A stretch of 64,000 nt of DNA from Trametes villosa (lineage: Eukaryota; Basidiomycota; Agaricomycetes; Polyporales; Polyporaceae), in assembly GCA_002964805.2 (NCBI GenBank), contig PUDQ02000033.1:1240001-1304000 (forward strand), written 5' to 3'. The notes under the pieces are model-generated. The model saw nothing but the letters and a program-made list of their open reading frames with translations. It did no database searches and was not told where the DNA came from. The position numbers and the translations under genes were made by a program. Positions 32,402 to 44,197 of the stretch are shown here, one piece after another (positions within the stretch are counted from its first letter, which is position 1; the number at the start of each line of letters is the position of its first letter).

Positions 32402-34350
32402 ATGTCTCATTTACCACCAAAGCCAGAGTTCGGCTATCCTCCGCGCTACCCGCCAGACCCTAGAGACTACGCTCGTCCGCCTCCTGCTTACCCTCCCACT
32501 CCTGACCGCTACCCCCCTCGAGAAAGAGCCGCATATCCTCCACGCTCACCTCCGCGAACGCGTGCGCCACCGTCAATGGACTCGTATGTACCCGGGCGAC
32601 CGCCCGTAGACACGTACCGCGCGCGGCCGCCACCGCCACCTGCGGACACGTATGTTGGGGCATACTATGACCGGCGCGATGAGGACAGGTACAGGGAGCG
32701 TGGCTGGGAGAGACGCGATGACTACAGGGCGAGGCCGCGGGACGAGCACCCGAGGGATCGAGACCGGCGGTACGAGGACGAACCGCGTAGGTCTTATGAG
32801 AAAGAGCGGAGAGAACGCACGGCATCCAGAGAACGGGACTTTTCACGACGAAGAGATGACGAGCGAAGATACCCCCGCGAACGACCGCGCGAGGTCGAGC
32901 CAGAACGCAAATGGGTACCGCGGCCCTCGAAGTCCCCGCCCAAGCGTGTCGGTACGTGTTACCCGCGCGTATATGCTGGCTATAGCTGATCTTTAACAGC
33001 ACCTCCCAAGGAAAACGAACGAACGTCGCGCTCTCCCGTTAGCAGGGCGCGCACCCCGTCGTCTCCCCGCCGCCGTGGGCCTTCGCAGCCACCCGTACCC
33101 GCCACAAGCTCAGGGTCCCCGTACAGACCTGAGCGTTCGCGCCCAGTCCGCGCACCCTCACCTGGCGAGATCAGGCCCAACTCGCGCGCTGCTTCGCGCT
33201 CCCTCCGCGAGCGGTCTCCAGCTCCGAGGGACCGCAGGTTCATTTCGAGCCGCCGCAGCCCGTCGCCCGAGAGGAAACGGCGGTACAGTCCAAGAGACCG
33301 CGCGCCCGCCACGAGTTATCGCGAACGCGACCGCCGCTCACCCCGGCGAGGGTCGTATTCGCCCGCCCCTGCCTCTCTCAAGCGAAGCCCTGCGCCAGTT
33401 CGGAAACGGACTCCTACCCCGCCCAGCCGCTCGCGGTCGCGCACGCGTTCGCCGACCCAGACTCCGCCGCCACCGACGAAACGGCATGTGCTACCACCTC
33501 CGAAAGCAACGCCAGTACCGCTACGGCTGCACACCCCGCCTCCCTCTGTTGTTCCCGCAAGACTTGCAGAGCCCGGCACCGATGGGGATGGGGATGTGAA
33601 AATGGAGGACGCGTCTACAGCGCCTGAACCGGGGCGTATCTCGACTCTCCCTTCACCATCAGAGCCCGCCCCCGTCTCTGTTGCTCCTTCCGTCGCCTCT
33701 CGTCTCGCCTCACCCGTCTCAGCACAAGCGGCTATGTCCTCGCCAATGGCAACTACCCCTACAATTCCGTCCCTACCGCCCAAACCCGAGGTCGAAGCCG
33801 ACCAGAAGGCTGTACGACGGCGGCGGTCGCGGTCGCCACCCACTGGACCCCGTCATCGTGGACCGGTCTCCCCTGTCATTCCGGGGACGCCTCCACAAAT
33901 CGCCCAACCTGTCCCGAGCTTGCCGCCCAAACCGGACTGGACCCGGCGCAACACCGCGACTCAGCCCGCGAAGACGGAAAGCCCTGCGCCCGCCCCCGCC
34001 CCCGCGGCGACGTCTGGATCTCCGGTTTCCGAGTTCGTTCTGCCGAAATATCAGCCCAAGCAGAACATCACCGCAGAGATCGAGACAGAGGTGCGTGCAC
34101 GCAAATCACCTAACTGCTATTATAGTGAAAAGTTCTGCTAATCTTGTATCGGCAGATTGCTCGCATTCGCGCGCACCGCACGCATTTGGAGAGCGAGTAT
34201 GTGCAGATCGCGGCAGCCACCCGGCGGGCGCTGCATGAGTACGAGCTGTCGAGCATGGACCTCAAGATGGCTGAGAACCGTCGTGAGCTCGCGGACGCGG
34301 CGCTCGAGCGGGCTCGGTTTGGCACACTAGGCGTGGATTATGTCGCGTAG
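32402..34350 (+). CDS. Arg/Ser/Pro-rich protein with C-terminal coiled coil
   Basis: It starts MSHLPPKPEFGYPPRYPPDP; the first exon (to about 32950) is Pro/Tyr/Arg-rich with many RERD, RRDD and YRER clusters. After a short intron the protein is dominated by RS, SP and SR dipeptides (about 33000-33470), then a Pro/Ser-rich part with repeated SLPPKP. The last two exons, joined over an intron at about 34091-34155, give a helical region EFVLPKYQPKQNITAEIETE and a coiled coil with heptad-like Leu/Ala/Ile ending FGTLGVDYVA. About 620 residues. RS-rich regions are typical of splicing-associated nuclear proteins, but I do not recognise a named family. No RRM or zinc knuckle is visible. Confidence 0.7.
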
Positions 34351-34472
34351 CGCAGACGTGCGTAATCGAGTTTGACAAGGGGTGTCGGTCATTACAGCGA
34401 AGGATGTATGATACACTAATGGTACATGTGGTAATTTGTGGCCGTCCGACGCGATGCCATGTCTCGCGCTTG

Positions 34473-35036
34473 CTAGTTCTTGGATATCCGCTTGCACTCC
34501 ATGTGCGTCCGCGTAGGGTCCATGGGCAGCGCGCAGAAGAATCCTTGCTCCTGTAGGTGACAACCACATGTTCACTCATTGTGCACGTCATAGATGAATA
34601 GAAAACGCGCACCTGCATGGCCTGGAAGAGCTGCGTCGAATACATCTCCATCTGTCGGTGAACGCATGCCGCACGAACAGTCAGTTACGGCGCTCTCGAG
34701 AGCGGGATGCGATAGGAGCGGGCAGACGCACCTGGATGCACTTCCGGCCCTTCTCCTTCCCTTCCCTGCATATTTCCGAGCGCGACGCGTCGCGCTCGCT
34801 GTCAAACGTGTACACCGAGTCGGGGTCCTCCTGGCGGGTGATCGCGGGGGTTAGTCAGGACGCCTCCGGGGCATAGGATGGCGGTGGCGGCGGCGGCAGC
34901 GCGCCGACCGCACTAGAAGGCCCTGTGCTGTACGTACGGCGATAAATTCCTTCAGCTTTTGCTGTGGTGGCGCGGACTTCGAGGAGTCCTCGGTGCTGTG
35001 CGAGAGTTTGCTTTGCAGCTTCTGGGCGAGGGACAT
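34473..35036 (-). CDS. Small Cys-containing hypothetical protein
   Basis: A four-exon model of about 105 residues: MSLAQKLQSKLSHSTEDSSK ... KLKEFIA, then EDPDSVYTFDSERDASRSEI ending KCIQ, then MEMYSTQLFQAMQ, then EQGFFCALPMDPTRTHMECK ending RISKN. The first intron (about 34831-34937, 107 nt) starts GTACGT, has a TGACTAAC branch site and ends GCCAG; it is the only join that avoids an in-frame TGA. Three cysteines are spread over the C-terminal half. No membrane segment or targeting signal is visible. I do not recognise the family. It is only 122 bp from the stop of the convergent RS-rich gene. Confidence 0.55.
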
Positions 35037-35344
35037 GGCGGTGAGCGTGAAGAGGTGTTTGTGGCGAGGCGCCCGCTGCGCCGGTGGGGTACACTTGTAG
35101 GCGCTCGTGATGCCATGACGTCACTTCACTCGGTAGGAGGTTACTTTTACTTGGCACCATATGGTGCGGTGACACGGATGTAAAGGTTATACAAGAGGAT
35201 TGGGGTGGTACAACACTCGAGGGCTACACGGGGTCTTTGCTTTAATGTCTATCTAATGCCAGTTCCTATGGCGGTGGTGGACATGAGTGGTTGTCAGAGG
35301 CGCGGAGATTGACGGGGGTGTACGTACACAATGTACCGATACAT
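35037..35344. other. Intergenic, 308 bp
   Basis: It contains the promoter of the small Cys protein gene and the 3' end of the Snz gene, both minus strand. Nothing else seen. Confidence 0.45.
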
Positions 35345-36958
35345 TTACCAGCCGCGGCTCGCGAGCCTGCCGCCCTTCATATCATCGGTGCTAGACATAT
35401 CCGGCGTTAGAATTTGTGGCTGACTACGGGTAAGTTTGGACTCACATGGTCAGCCCAACCATCGCCTCGCCGATGTCCTCAGAGATCTATATCCGCAGCG
35501 TCAGTCTCGTAAGCGTCAGGGGCCGCTGCAACGTTCCCTACCTCCGCGAGCAGCTTCGGGTTGTTGAAGTGAGTGACCTATGCATCCCATCAATATCGTG
35601 ACACGGCGCGGCGAAGGTGGGAGGTACGGACCGCCTGTACAATGGCACGCGCCCTCTTCGCTGGATCTCCGGACTAGATGGGCGTCAGCAAAGTTTACTT
35701 CCTACCGAATAACGGAACGCACATGGAAGATCCCAGAGCCGACGAAAACTGCAACAGACATTAGTTACGCATCGCGCTGGTATGGACGCCGGAAGGCACT
35801 CACCTCCGTCGCAACCAAGCTGCATCATGAGGGCAGCGTCCGCTACGGGCGCAAATACATGAGAGACGCCCAAATTCCGCCACATCCACATGCACGTACC
35901 GGGCGTTGCGATACCACCGGCGGCGAAGTTCACGACCGGCAGACGCTTCAGGCGCGCCGTCTCCTTGAGCAGGTGGAAGGGCGCCTGGATGTCCTTGGCG
36001 TACGCGTAGAGCTCCTCCTCGTTCATGACGCTCGCCTTCCGGATCTCGCTCATGACCGACCGCTGGTGCCGGACCGCCTCGACGACGTTGCCCGTGCCCG
36101 CTTCGCCCTTGGTGCGGATGAAGGCGGCGCCCTCCGAGATGCGACGCAGCGCCTCGCCGAGGTTGCGCGCGCCGCAGACAAAGGGCACCTTGAACGGGTG
36201 CTTGTTGATGTGGTGCTCGTCGTCCGCAGGCGTGAGCACCTCCGATTCGTCGATGTAGTCGATGCCGATGGATTGGAGGATCTGTCACGCGAAATGAACA
36301 TAGCGCGGCATCAGGACACCACGCCAGCGTAAGTTGCACGCATATATGGACACGCACTTGTGCCTCGACAAAGTGTCCTATGCGCACTTTCGCCATCACA
36401 GGGATGGTGACGGCATCAACAATCTCCTTGATCATTTTAGGGTCGCTCTGTGTACCACTGTCAGGACTGTCCCATAAGACGCCACATTGGTGGACAGCTG
36501 GACTCACCATGCGAGCGACGCCACCGTTAGCGCGGATGTCGGCAGGCACTCGTTCGAGAGCCATGACGGCGCACGCGCCAGCCTCCTCGGCTATGCGAGC
36601 TTGCTCGGCGTTCACCACGTCCATGATCACGCCGCCCTATGTGCGCACGAAACAGGTCAGGGCACGGCCAAGATCTCGAGATCTATGATGTGCTTACCTT
36701 GAGCATCTGGGCGAGACCGGACTTGACCTTTGTACGACAAACATCCGGACGAGTTCATGACAAGGTAGCACACGCGATGTCAAAGAAACTCACCCCGAAG
36801 GTGCCCAAGCTCCCGCTGGTGCCATCGAACTTGGGATCCTTTGAGCGGGTCGGCGCGACCACAGGCGTCCCCGAGGGGTTCCCAACACCGTGCGGGACGG
36901 GAGGAGTGGCAACGCCGCTGACAGGGGTCTGGCTCTGGCTGTGCGCGGGGGTAGTCAT
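35345..36958 (-). CDS. SNZ1: Pyridoxal 5'-phosphate synthase, Snz/PDX1 subunit
   Basis: The N-terminal exon is a Pro/Thr/Ser-rich extension ([20 protein letters not shown]) followed by [10 protein letters not shown] and, after an intron, [20 protein letters not shown]. The rest is classical Snz: [116 protein letters not shown] and a last exon with [20 protein letters not shown]. The lysines of the active site (VRIGH region Lys and RTKGEAGTG) are present. The enzyme makes vitamin B6 from ribose-5-phosphate, glyceraldehyde-3-phosphate and ammonia supplied by the glutaminase Sno/PDX2, which is not in this window. About nine exons. Confidence 0.95.
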
Positions 36959-38177
36959 CGTAGCAGACGGCGAGAGGGAGGGAGAGATGGGCGGTGGCAC
37001 ACGAGCGAGGCTTAGGCTAGCCGGCGGCGTTGTGGCTGAAGCTGAGTGCGCGAGTCAAAGGAGCTCTTGAAGCTTGCGGAGTGACTCCCACCTCAGGCCT
37101 CAGGCTCAGATCTCAGGCTCTCAGGTCGACGGGATTCGCCACGACCGCGCCGCCGACGGCGTCGATTTATCCCAGCCCCTGCGCCGCGCCCATGGCACTC
37201 CGTCCGTTCCGTCTTACGACTCGCCCCCGCGCCTCTGTGTTTTGGCAATGTTCTGGCGGCGAAAGCTTCACTTGATCTGACTCGCTCGATGCACATCGAT
37301 GCGCGCGGCGATGCCCTGCGCGGCCCGACAGCGACTGCTTTCTATTGAGGCGGCGCCGGCTGAGGCGTGAAAAGGAAGACAGAACGACTCGGCGGATCAG
37401 GCGAGTATGTAAACAGCGTGTGCGTCAGCACAAGGAGGGGCTGCCGGCCGCGCGCGGGGGTCAGAGAGGACGCGATGCGCCCCGAGGCGGAGGTACCACA
37501 CCGGAATGCGTCGAACGTCGCTTTCGTAAGAGGCCGGCGGGTTCGTGGCGGTCCAGGCAGGTCATGGGGCGGACGTGCTCCTCCTGCACACTCGGCCACG
37601 GCTTCGCGAAGTGCGCCCTCGTCTGAACGGTCAGTTGCACTTCCTCACGCGCGCACGCTTGGCGCACTTCCGCCGCTGCTCACATGGCCCCCTCCAATGT
37701 TAGCAGGCTTCATACCGGATGCGCGCGACTGAGTTGCGCACATGTGCTCCGCTCACCGTGTTCTGTGCCTCTCCTTCGGAGCCGACAGCCTTGTGCTGGC
37801 CAGACATGATGCATGACGATCCCCGCCGCTCTTATATGCTTCCGACCACGCACCCTGCGTACCTCCCGCGGCCCGCTGGGGACCGTCGCGTGCAGAAAGA
37901 ACGCACAATATGACCTCAACTTTGTCTAGGCAACTATCTTCTCGCCTCAAGACCCAGCGTTTCCCAACAGAACCGCCGACATTCGGACCATGCACCTGCT
38001 CGTGCTACAGGCCGCGCGACTCCAACTCCGCAAACTATTCTGGCGATGACGGAGAGCCTGACTTCTGTGGCCCTCGCCGAGGAGCACCCGATGATGCAAG
38101 GCGGCCCGCATGGTACTGCAAGCAGGGCTACTTATACCGCGTACCCCCGGAACAAGAGCTGGTGAACCTCCGCCGCG
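36959..38177. other. Divergent promoter region, 1.2 kb
   Basis: It lies between the Snz (-) and GH43 (+) starts. A TTATATG stretch occurs at about 37833 and TTATACC at 38132, the latter about 45 bp before the GH43 ATG. Open frames at 37345-37732 on both strands overlap each other and lack homology. Confidence 0.45.
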
Positions 38178-40395
38178 ATGTTCTCTCTGCTGCTGGCGTT
38201 CTCCGCCCTTGCGGGGCTGTTCTTGGTCAATGGCCAGTCGGTCATCGTACCTGGAGCTCCTTGGAAAGATACCAGCGGTAACGCTATCCAGGCCCACGGT
38301 GCTGGGATTCTGAAGGTACTCCAACAGTCTATGTATCGTGTACGAAGTCCAACGATTTCTATGCAGGTTGGGTCGACGTTCTACTGGTTTGGAGAGGACA
38401 AGTCGCACAACAGCGCGTCGTTCAAGGCGGTCTCGTGCTACTCCGTACGTTGCTACGCGAAATGAGACATATGCTCTGCGCTCACGTTGCCTTGAAGTCC
38501 ACCGACCTAGTATCATGGACTCGGCACAACGATGCCCTTAGTCCTGTAGCAGGGACGATGATCTCTAACACCAACATTGTTGAGAGGCCCAAGGGTACGC
38601 AGGACATCTATTGTGCTTGTCCTGCCAACTGCTGACTTGTATCTTTCGCGTGTTCCAGTGCTCTTCAACAGCAAGGTAGGCACTTGAGGCACTTGCAGCT
38701 GAGACATCAGGTCGCTGACTAGCTGGACAGAACTCCGAGTATGTCATGTGGTTCCACTCGGATTCGTCGAAGTAAGTCCGGAGATTCGTACAAGTCGGGA
38801 AGCCAAGTTGGCACGCTACGATATTGACTCCCGGTGCCTTTTGACAGCTATGGCGCGGCGATGGTCGGCGTGGCCACGGCGAAGAGCCCCTGCGGCCCCT
38901 TCACGTACAAGGGCTCCTGGAAGCCCCTCGGCGCCGACTCGCGCGACGAAGGGCTATTCCAAGACGGTACGTATCGCATTCTTACAATCACCTCCTGCCA
39001 TCCGTCTAACATACGCCTCTCTTTCTACAGATGACGGTAGGCTATGCAATCAATCAAACCACACCGAGCAGCCAACTCACCGTCGGCCATATGGGTGACA
39101 CCCGCAGGCACCGCGTACCTCCTGTACGCGTCGGACAACAACCAGAATTTCAAAATCTCGCGGTTGGACGCCAACTACTACAACGTCACGGCCGTCGCCA
39201 GTCAGTTGAACGGTGGGTGTCAGATCGCAGTCCCGCGTTGGGTCCGTGCGTTAATGATCCTTTTGCCGCAGGTGCGACGCTTGAGGCCCCGGGTATCGTG
39301 AAGCGGAACGGCGTATGTGCCCCTGCGTGTTGCTTCACTTGCACAATGTAACAAGTCCATCAGGTGTACTGGCTCATTGCGTCGCACACGAGCGGCTGGG
39401 ACCCGAACCCGAACAAAGCATTCCACGCCACCGTACGTTACCCTCTCCACAGTCTTCCACCCACAGACTCTCACCCGACACCCTGATTTTGTTTGCTGAC
39501 ATCGCCTTTGCTTGCAGTCGCTCTCCGGCCCATGGTCCGCGCAGGCGGACATCGCGCCCGAGAACGTGCGCACGTACTACTCGCAGAACGCGTACGACCT
39601 CCCGCTCGGCTCGAACGCGATCTACATGGGCGACCGCTGGCGCTCGAACGTGCTCGGCAGCAGCCAGTACATCTGGCTCCCGCTCGACTTCTCCAGCGGC
39701 GCCCCGCAGCTCGTGCACGCTGATGTGTGGAGCGTCAACCTGAACGCTGGTAGGTGCTGTTCTAACTGCTTCCGCGCGTGTTTGGGGCTGACAGGTGGTG
39801 GATGATGCTCGCAGGGACGTATTCGGTGGCTTCGGGGACGACGTACGAGGCGGAGAGCGGGCAGCTCGGTGGGTCGTCGAGGCTGCTCAGTAACTCGGCC
39901 TTCTCCGGTGGAAAGGCGGTGGGCTACCTCGGTGCGTCTATCATATATTCTACTGCTGAAGGGACACTGAACGAGCTTTTGATGCAGGCAACGGTGGCAC
40001 CGTCACGATCACCGTCCAGGGTCGCGGCACCGCGCAGTGGGTCGCGCTCTACATCGCGAACGGCGACTCGTCCTGGCGCAGCACAACAATCAGGTGCGTC
40101 GTCTGCCGCTGCGCATCTCTGCTTGACTTGTGTTAACGAGTGATTGCGATATTCCCTGCAGCGTCAACGGCGGCTCGAGCATCTCGCTCGACCAGCCCAA
40201 CACCGGCGGCGGAGGCGTCGTGCTCAGCATCCCCGTGCAGCTCAACCTCCGCTCGGGCTCGAACACCATCACCTTCAGCTCCGGCCAGACCAGTACGTGC
40301 CTCTACGCTTCCCTTCACACCCTTTCCATCCTGACGACGGCGGCGTGCCTCTTACAGACTACGCTGCGGACCTGGACAAGATCATCGTCTACTGA
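38178..40395 (+). CDS. Secreted GH43 exo-beta-1,3-galactanase with C-terminal CBM35-like domain
   Basis: It opens with a clear signal peptide, MFSLLLAFSALAGLFLVNGQ, then SVIVPGAPWKDTSGNAIQAH and STFYWFGEDKS. The GH43 five-blade fold is represented by STDLVSWTRHNDALSP, NTNIVERPK, YGAAMVGVATAKSPCGPFTY, DEGLFQDDDGTAYLLYASDN and YWLIASHTSGWDPN, ending around LVHADVWSVNLNAG. Then TYEAESGQLGGSSRLLSNSA and GNGGTVTITVQGRGTAQWVA to LDKIIVY form a CBM35-like beta-sandwich. This domain order is that of the 1,3-galactanase of Phanerochaete chrysosporium, which releases galactose from arabinogalactan-protein backbones. About 12 short introns, several exons under 40 nt (for example VLFNSK near 38660). The function follows from family resemblance; substrate preference is inferred. 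Confidence 0.88.
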
Positions 40396-42769
40396 ACAGT
40401 CGCACGCGTTCGATAGCGTCTCCATTGCCCCAGAGCCACGCCAGAAACCCTGTACTCAGTACTGCGCCCGCCGCGCTGCGGTCTATATATCGCCCCCGGC
40501 TTCTCATGTCGCGCGCGCCCTCCCTACCCGGACTGAATAGAGCTGAACGCGCGGTGTCCAATCGGGCAGCACCCGTGCTAAATACGCCACGCGGCTATCG
40601 TGCGCTGCTCCCACCGCGCCGCCCGGTTCTCCCTCGAGTGCGCGAGCGTGCGCCGCAGCGTTCGCGATAGGCAGCAGCGTGCTACGTGTCGGCGTGCAGT
40701 ACTCGGAGACGGGGTACGAGAATGGCGAGTGGCCGATGCCACGCTCGCTGTTTCTGCGCCCGAGGGCCTGCGCATGACCGACCCTCGCGGTCATCGCCTC
40801 GGGCTCTGTATAAATCCTCATGAACATTGCGCACGAAGTACAGGCTGCGATAGGAATATCGTATCGATATGCATATGGACGTACGATGGCGTGCGCCTTG
40901 GCCGCGCACTGGTGACCGCCGGCGAGCGGTTTTCTCGATCGCTGGCGGCGAATACGCCGAGTACATATGGTGGCCCGCGATCACGATCAGGCCTCCTCAG
41001 GCCCAGCGGAACATCGAGGGGCGGCTCCGGGGGAGTGATCGCCACAGGCCCGCACGTCTACAGCACTTGAGCCTTGTTCGAGGTCGCGATTTGTCAATAT
41101 TACAGGCCGTTCCTGACGAGCGGCGTATCATCCCGCCCGCAGCGGGAATCATCCACGATGATTTCCCGGGGCCGCCGACGAAAGAAAATGCTCGGGCCAT
41201 CGCAGCGGCAGTGGCGCGGTGAGGACTGGACCGACCGGGATAAACAGCTTACAGGGCGGGATGACATGGTATGGTGTCAGAACTTCAGCACAGATGTCCG
41301 AGATCATAGATGTTCGAGTAGGTTCGAACGTCGCGCTCGTAAACTCATAAGACTGTAGTCATTCCCGATGCCGCTCGGACTGCAGGTGTCGATTTCCGGG
41401 TCTTCCGCGCGATATGTCGGGGTGCTCCGACACAGTCCTGGCAATTACTGCTAACCGTAAGCCTGAAGCTCGAAGCATCAGCACAGATAGCCCGTATGAC
41501 GTTACGATGGCTGACTGCGGCGCACCCTTTTGGCAGCGAAATCCTTGGTACCAATACTGCGGCTGTATGTTTGCATAGCCCAAGGTCTGCGGAACCTGTG
41601 TAGCAATCCCGGAGCCGCTGGGGCTCGGGGCGTACTGACCGATCGGCTATGACCTATGTCACATTGTGCTGCGAGTGCGATTTCCGGGCAACGCACGAGA
41701 TGAAGACGTGCCAATAACCGGAGTAGATCCACTTGCACGCCTCACATTCGCCCGGTCAATCTCCAGAGGCCCGAGAACCCGAGATTTCAGGGGCCCCAGA
41801 ACCCGAAGTTTCCTCCCGGCCGCCACCGCGCCCGCAAACTGAGATGCACAACGCAGCTGACCAGGCCACCGCGGTCCACCGACTCTCTCGGGCACTCGAG
41901 CTAGGCCTGCGACCCCGTCAAATACGCGATCGTAGTCCCGCCGCGATACGAGATAGCGGACCTACAATATAGTCTTAGAGCGCAGCGCGCACGCCATGCA
42001 CAATATCAGCCGCAAGACGCCCCGAGATGGGTACTTACGGCCTTGTGGTGCCACGCGTGACCGCCCGGCTTCCACGCGTGCGCCCTCGCCCCTCGATCCG
42101 TAACGCAGGGCATTTGAGAGCCCAGGACGGCGCGGGGGTGTGTGCGGCGCTCGGGCCTGTGCCTGACGTGTATGTATGCGCGTGTGACACCTGCTGAGGC
42201 CTGAGGTTTGGGGCTGACAGCGGATACGCATACAATCGCCATGATCCATTTGTGCTCGGATACGTACCAAACGCAAACGCGCCGGGCTTGGCGCTCATGC
42301 TGCGCGTAAGTTTCAGTTTGGCTTTCCGTGCTCTCCGTGCGCTCCGTGCGCGAGAATAGCGCGGGCGCGCGGGATGAATGAACGCGAGATGATGTTATGT
42401 CCGGCGCCGCGAGCGGAGGAGAGGTGTCCTCAGTGCGCGGGATGACTGGCTGTGATTCGAGGGTATGATCGTGGATGGAGGTTGTGGACGGCGGCAGATG
42501 TGGCTCCACGCGCGTGGTGGACGTGGGACGGAGGATATCACTGGCACGGCGGTCCGTCACATTAGCAGCACGGCCCTGCGGTTCCTTGCGGTTCGAGCAA
42601 CGAGGCGCGCCCCGAGGCCACCCATATCCACGGCGAGGGTACTGTATTAGCGCATGTATCATAATCGAAGGTGAATACGAGTACGGGTGGACAGCCGGGC
42701 GCGCCTCGAGGGCGAACGCAGACCACACGGGTATCCGCGCGCTCAGCGCCCAGGGCCGGCTCCGAATCT
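40396..42769. other. Gene-poor convergent region, 2.4 kb
   Basis: It lies between the stops of the GH43 gene (+) and mL49 (-). A TATATAT stretch sits at 40484-40490. An imperfect tandem duplication of about 24 bp occurs at 41768-41813. Open frames are scattered, mostly Arg-rich and overlapping on both strands. I can support no gene. Confidence 0.4.
41768..41813. repeat. Imperfect 24-bp tandem duplication
   Basis: Two adjacent copies of a GGCCC(G/C)AGAACCCGA unit followed by a TTTC end, differing at a few positions. It lies in non-coding sequence. Confidence 0.6.
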
Positions 42770-43419
42770 TCAGAAGCCGCGCTGCGCGAGCCAGCGGAGG
42801 ACGTCGGCCTTCCAGCGGCCGCCGGAGAGGACGACGTGGCGCTGGCGGGTGGTGTCGACCTTCATGCGCTCCGCCTCGGGCGAGCCGGCGGGGAAGAGCG
42901 AGGCCTTGAGGTCGTGCGCGAGCGCCTGCGGGCGAGACGAGGACGACAGCCACGATATGCGTGGTTGCGTTTGTTTGATGGGCGGGTTATTGCGGTGAGG
43001 GCGAAGGCGAGGAGGGATCAGGGCGTGATTGCAGAGCCAGGTTTTGACGGGCGCGGACAAGACGGGCAGGCGGGCGTGTCAGATGCGCGGGTGGCGGCGC
43101 AGAGAGGCACGGGCGTGGAAACAAGACGATAATCAAGGCGACGACGAAACAGACAAGCAAACGACACGGTCAGCACGCGGGAACAAAACGCAGACGAGAG
43201 GGGGGGAGAGAGAGCGCGCACATCGACGTTGCCCTCGACGTTGCGGATGAGGACCTGGAAACGCGTGCCGCCGTTGCAGATGTCGGTGTAGACGGGCACG
43301 GAGCCGCGAGTGTTGCGGCGGACGCGGTACGGGAGCGTCGCACTGGCGGCGGCCGCGGCGGCAGAGAGCTCGGTGGAGTAGAGGCGCGTCTGAGGCGCGA
43401 GGGCGCGGAGGGCGAGCAT
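42770..43419 (-). CDS. IMG2: Mitochondrial large ribosomal subunit protein mL49 (Img2)
   Basis: Two exons: 43419-43222 and 42925-42770. The start MLALRALAPQTRLYSTELSA looks like a mitochondrial presequence. The body has LPYRVRRNTRGSVPVYTDIC, NGGTRFQVLIRNVEGNV, then ALAHDLKASLFPAGSPEAER, and ends VLSGGRWKADVLRWLAQRGF. The R-N-(T/S)-RG-S-(V/L)-PVYTDI and GGRWK...WL...GF patterns are those of Img2/mL49 (MRPL49), a protein of the mitochondrial 54S subunit required for mtDNA maintenance in yeast. About 117 residues. The single intron is 296 nt, much longer than the 50-60 nt typical here. Confidence 0.9.
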
Positions 43420-44197
43420 TATGGCGAGGCGGGACTGGAGCGCGGTATTGTGATTTGGGCGATGGAGATGGATGGCGTGGCGGGTGATTTTGCGGAAAAG
43501 AGATGATCAGCGGGGCGGGACAAGAATTGGAAGGCGGGGAAGGCGGGCACATACGGCGGTGGGAGTGCGCGAGCCCCTAGAAAAGAAAAGGAGGAGACGG
43601 GCAGATGACGACGCGAGGTGCGCTTAGCGTGGAGAGCGCGACGGGTGGGGGCTGCTAGTGGCAACGGGAGCGAGACACGAGCGCGTCGTCAGAACAGACA
43701 GAAAGGAGCTCGAGGCCTAGTGGGTGGCAGGCGGTGGTGGCGAGGGCGAACGCGCGCAGCCGAGCGAGCGAAACGGGAAAAACACAGCTGGCGCGCGGAG
43801 CCTCAGCAGCAGACGCCCCGGCGGCGTGCCTTGTCCGCCGACCGTCGCCTCGCAGCACCCGCATCTGCGACCTATCTCACCGCAAATTGGCGAGCGGCCG
43901 CGGAGGACGGCTAGGGCACGTCTGGGACGCGCTCGCATCTGTCTTTGTGAGTTGGAATGGACGGGACGACAGGGCGGTTGAGGCGAAACGATCGCTGGAT
44001 CTGGCGGAGCGTACGAATGGGGAAGGGGACGGGTGGAGTGACAGGAAATGGGTGAGATTCGGATGAGATGGGCTGCAACACCAAGCCTCTCCTTCTCCCG
44101 CTCCCTCTTAGCTACCGCCCCGTTTCAATATATACACCTTACCCGATGGCCCCTTATAGCCCCCGCCCCCTCTCCCCTCTCCCCCCCACTGCCCGCC
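43420..44197. other. Divergent promoter region, 778 bp
   Basis: It lies between mL49 (-) and the proline-rich gene (+). TATATA at 44129-44134 is about 64 bp before the plus-strand ATG and is followed by a C-rich leader. GC-rich overlapping frames at 43617-43980 are not supported. Confidence 0.5.

Noticed and set aside
34831..34937. Proline-run peptide (PPPPPP) as part of the small Cys protein
   Set aside because: It lies in the sequence best read as an intron with a TGACTAAC branch site, and its frame ends at a TGA before the next exon.
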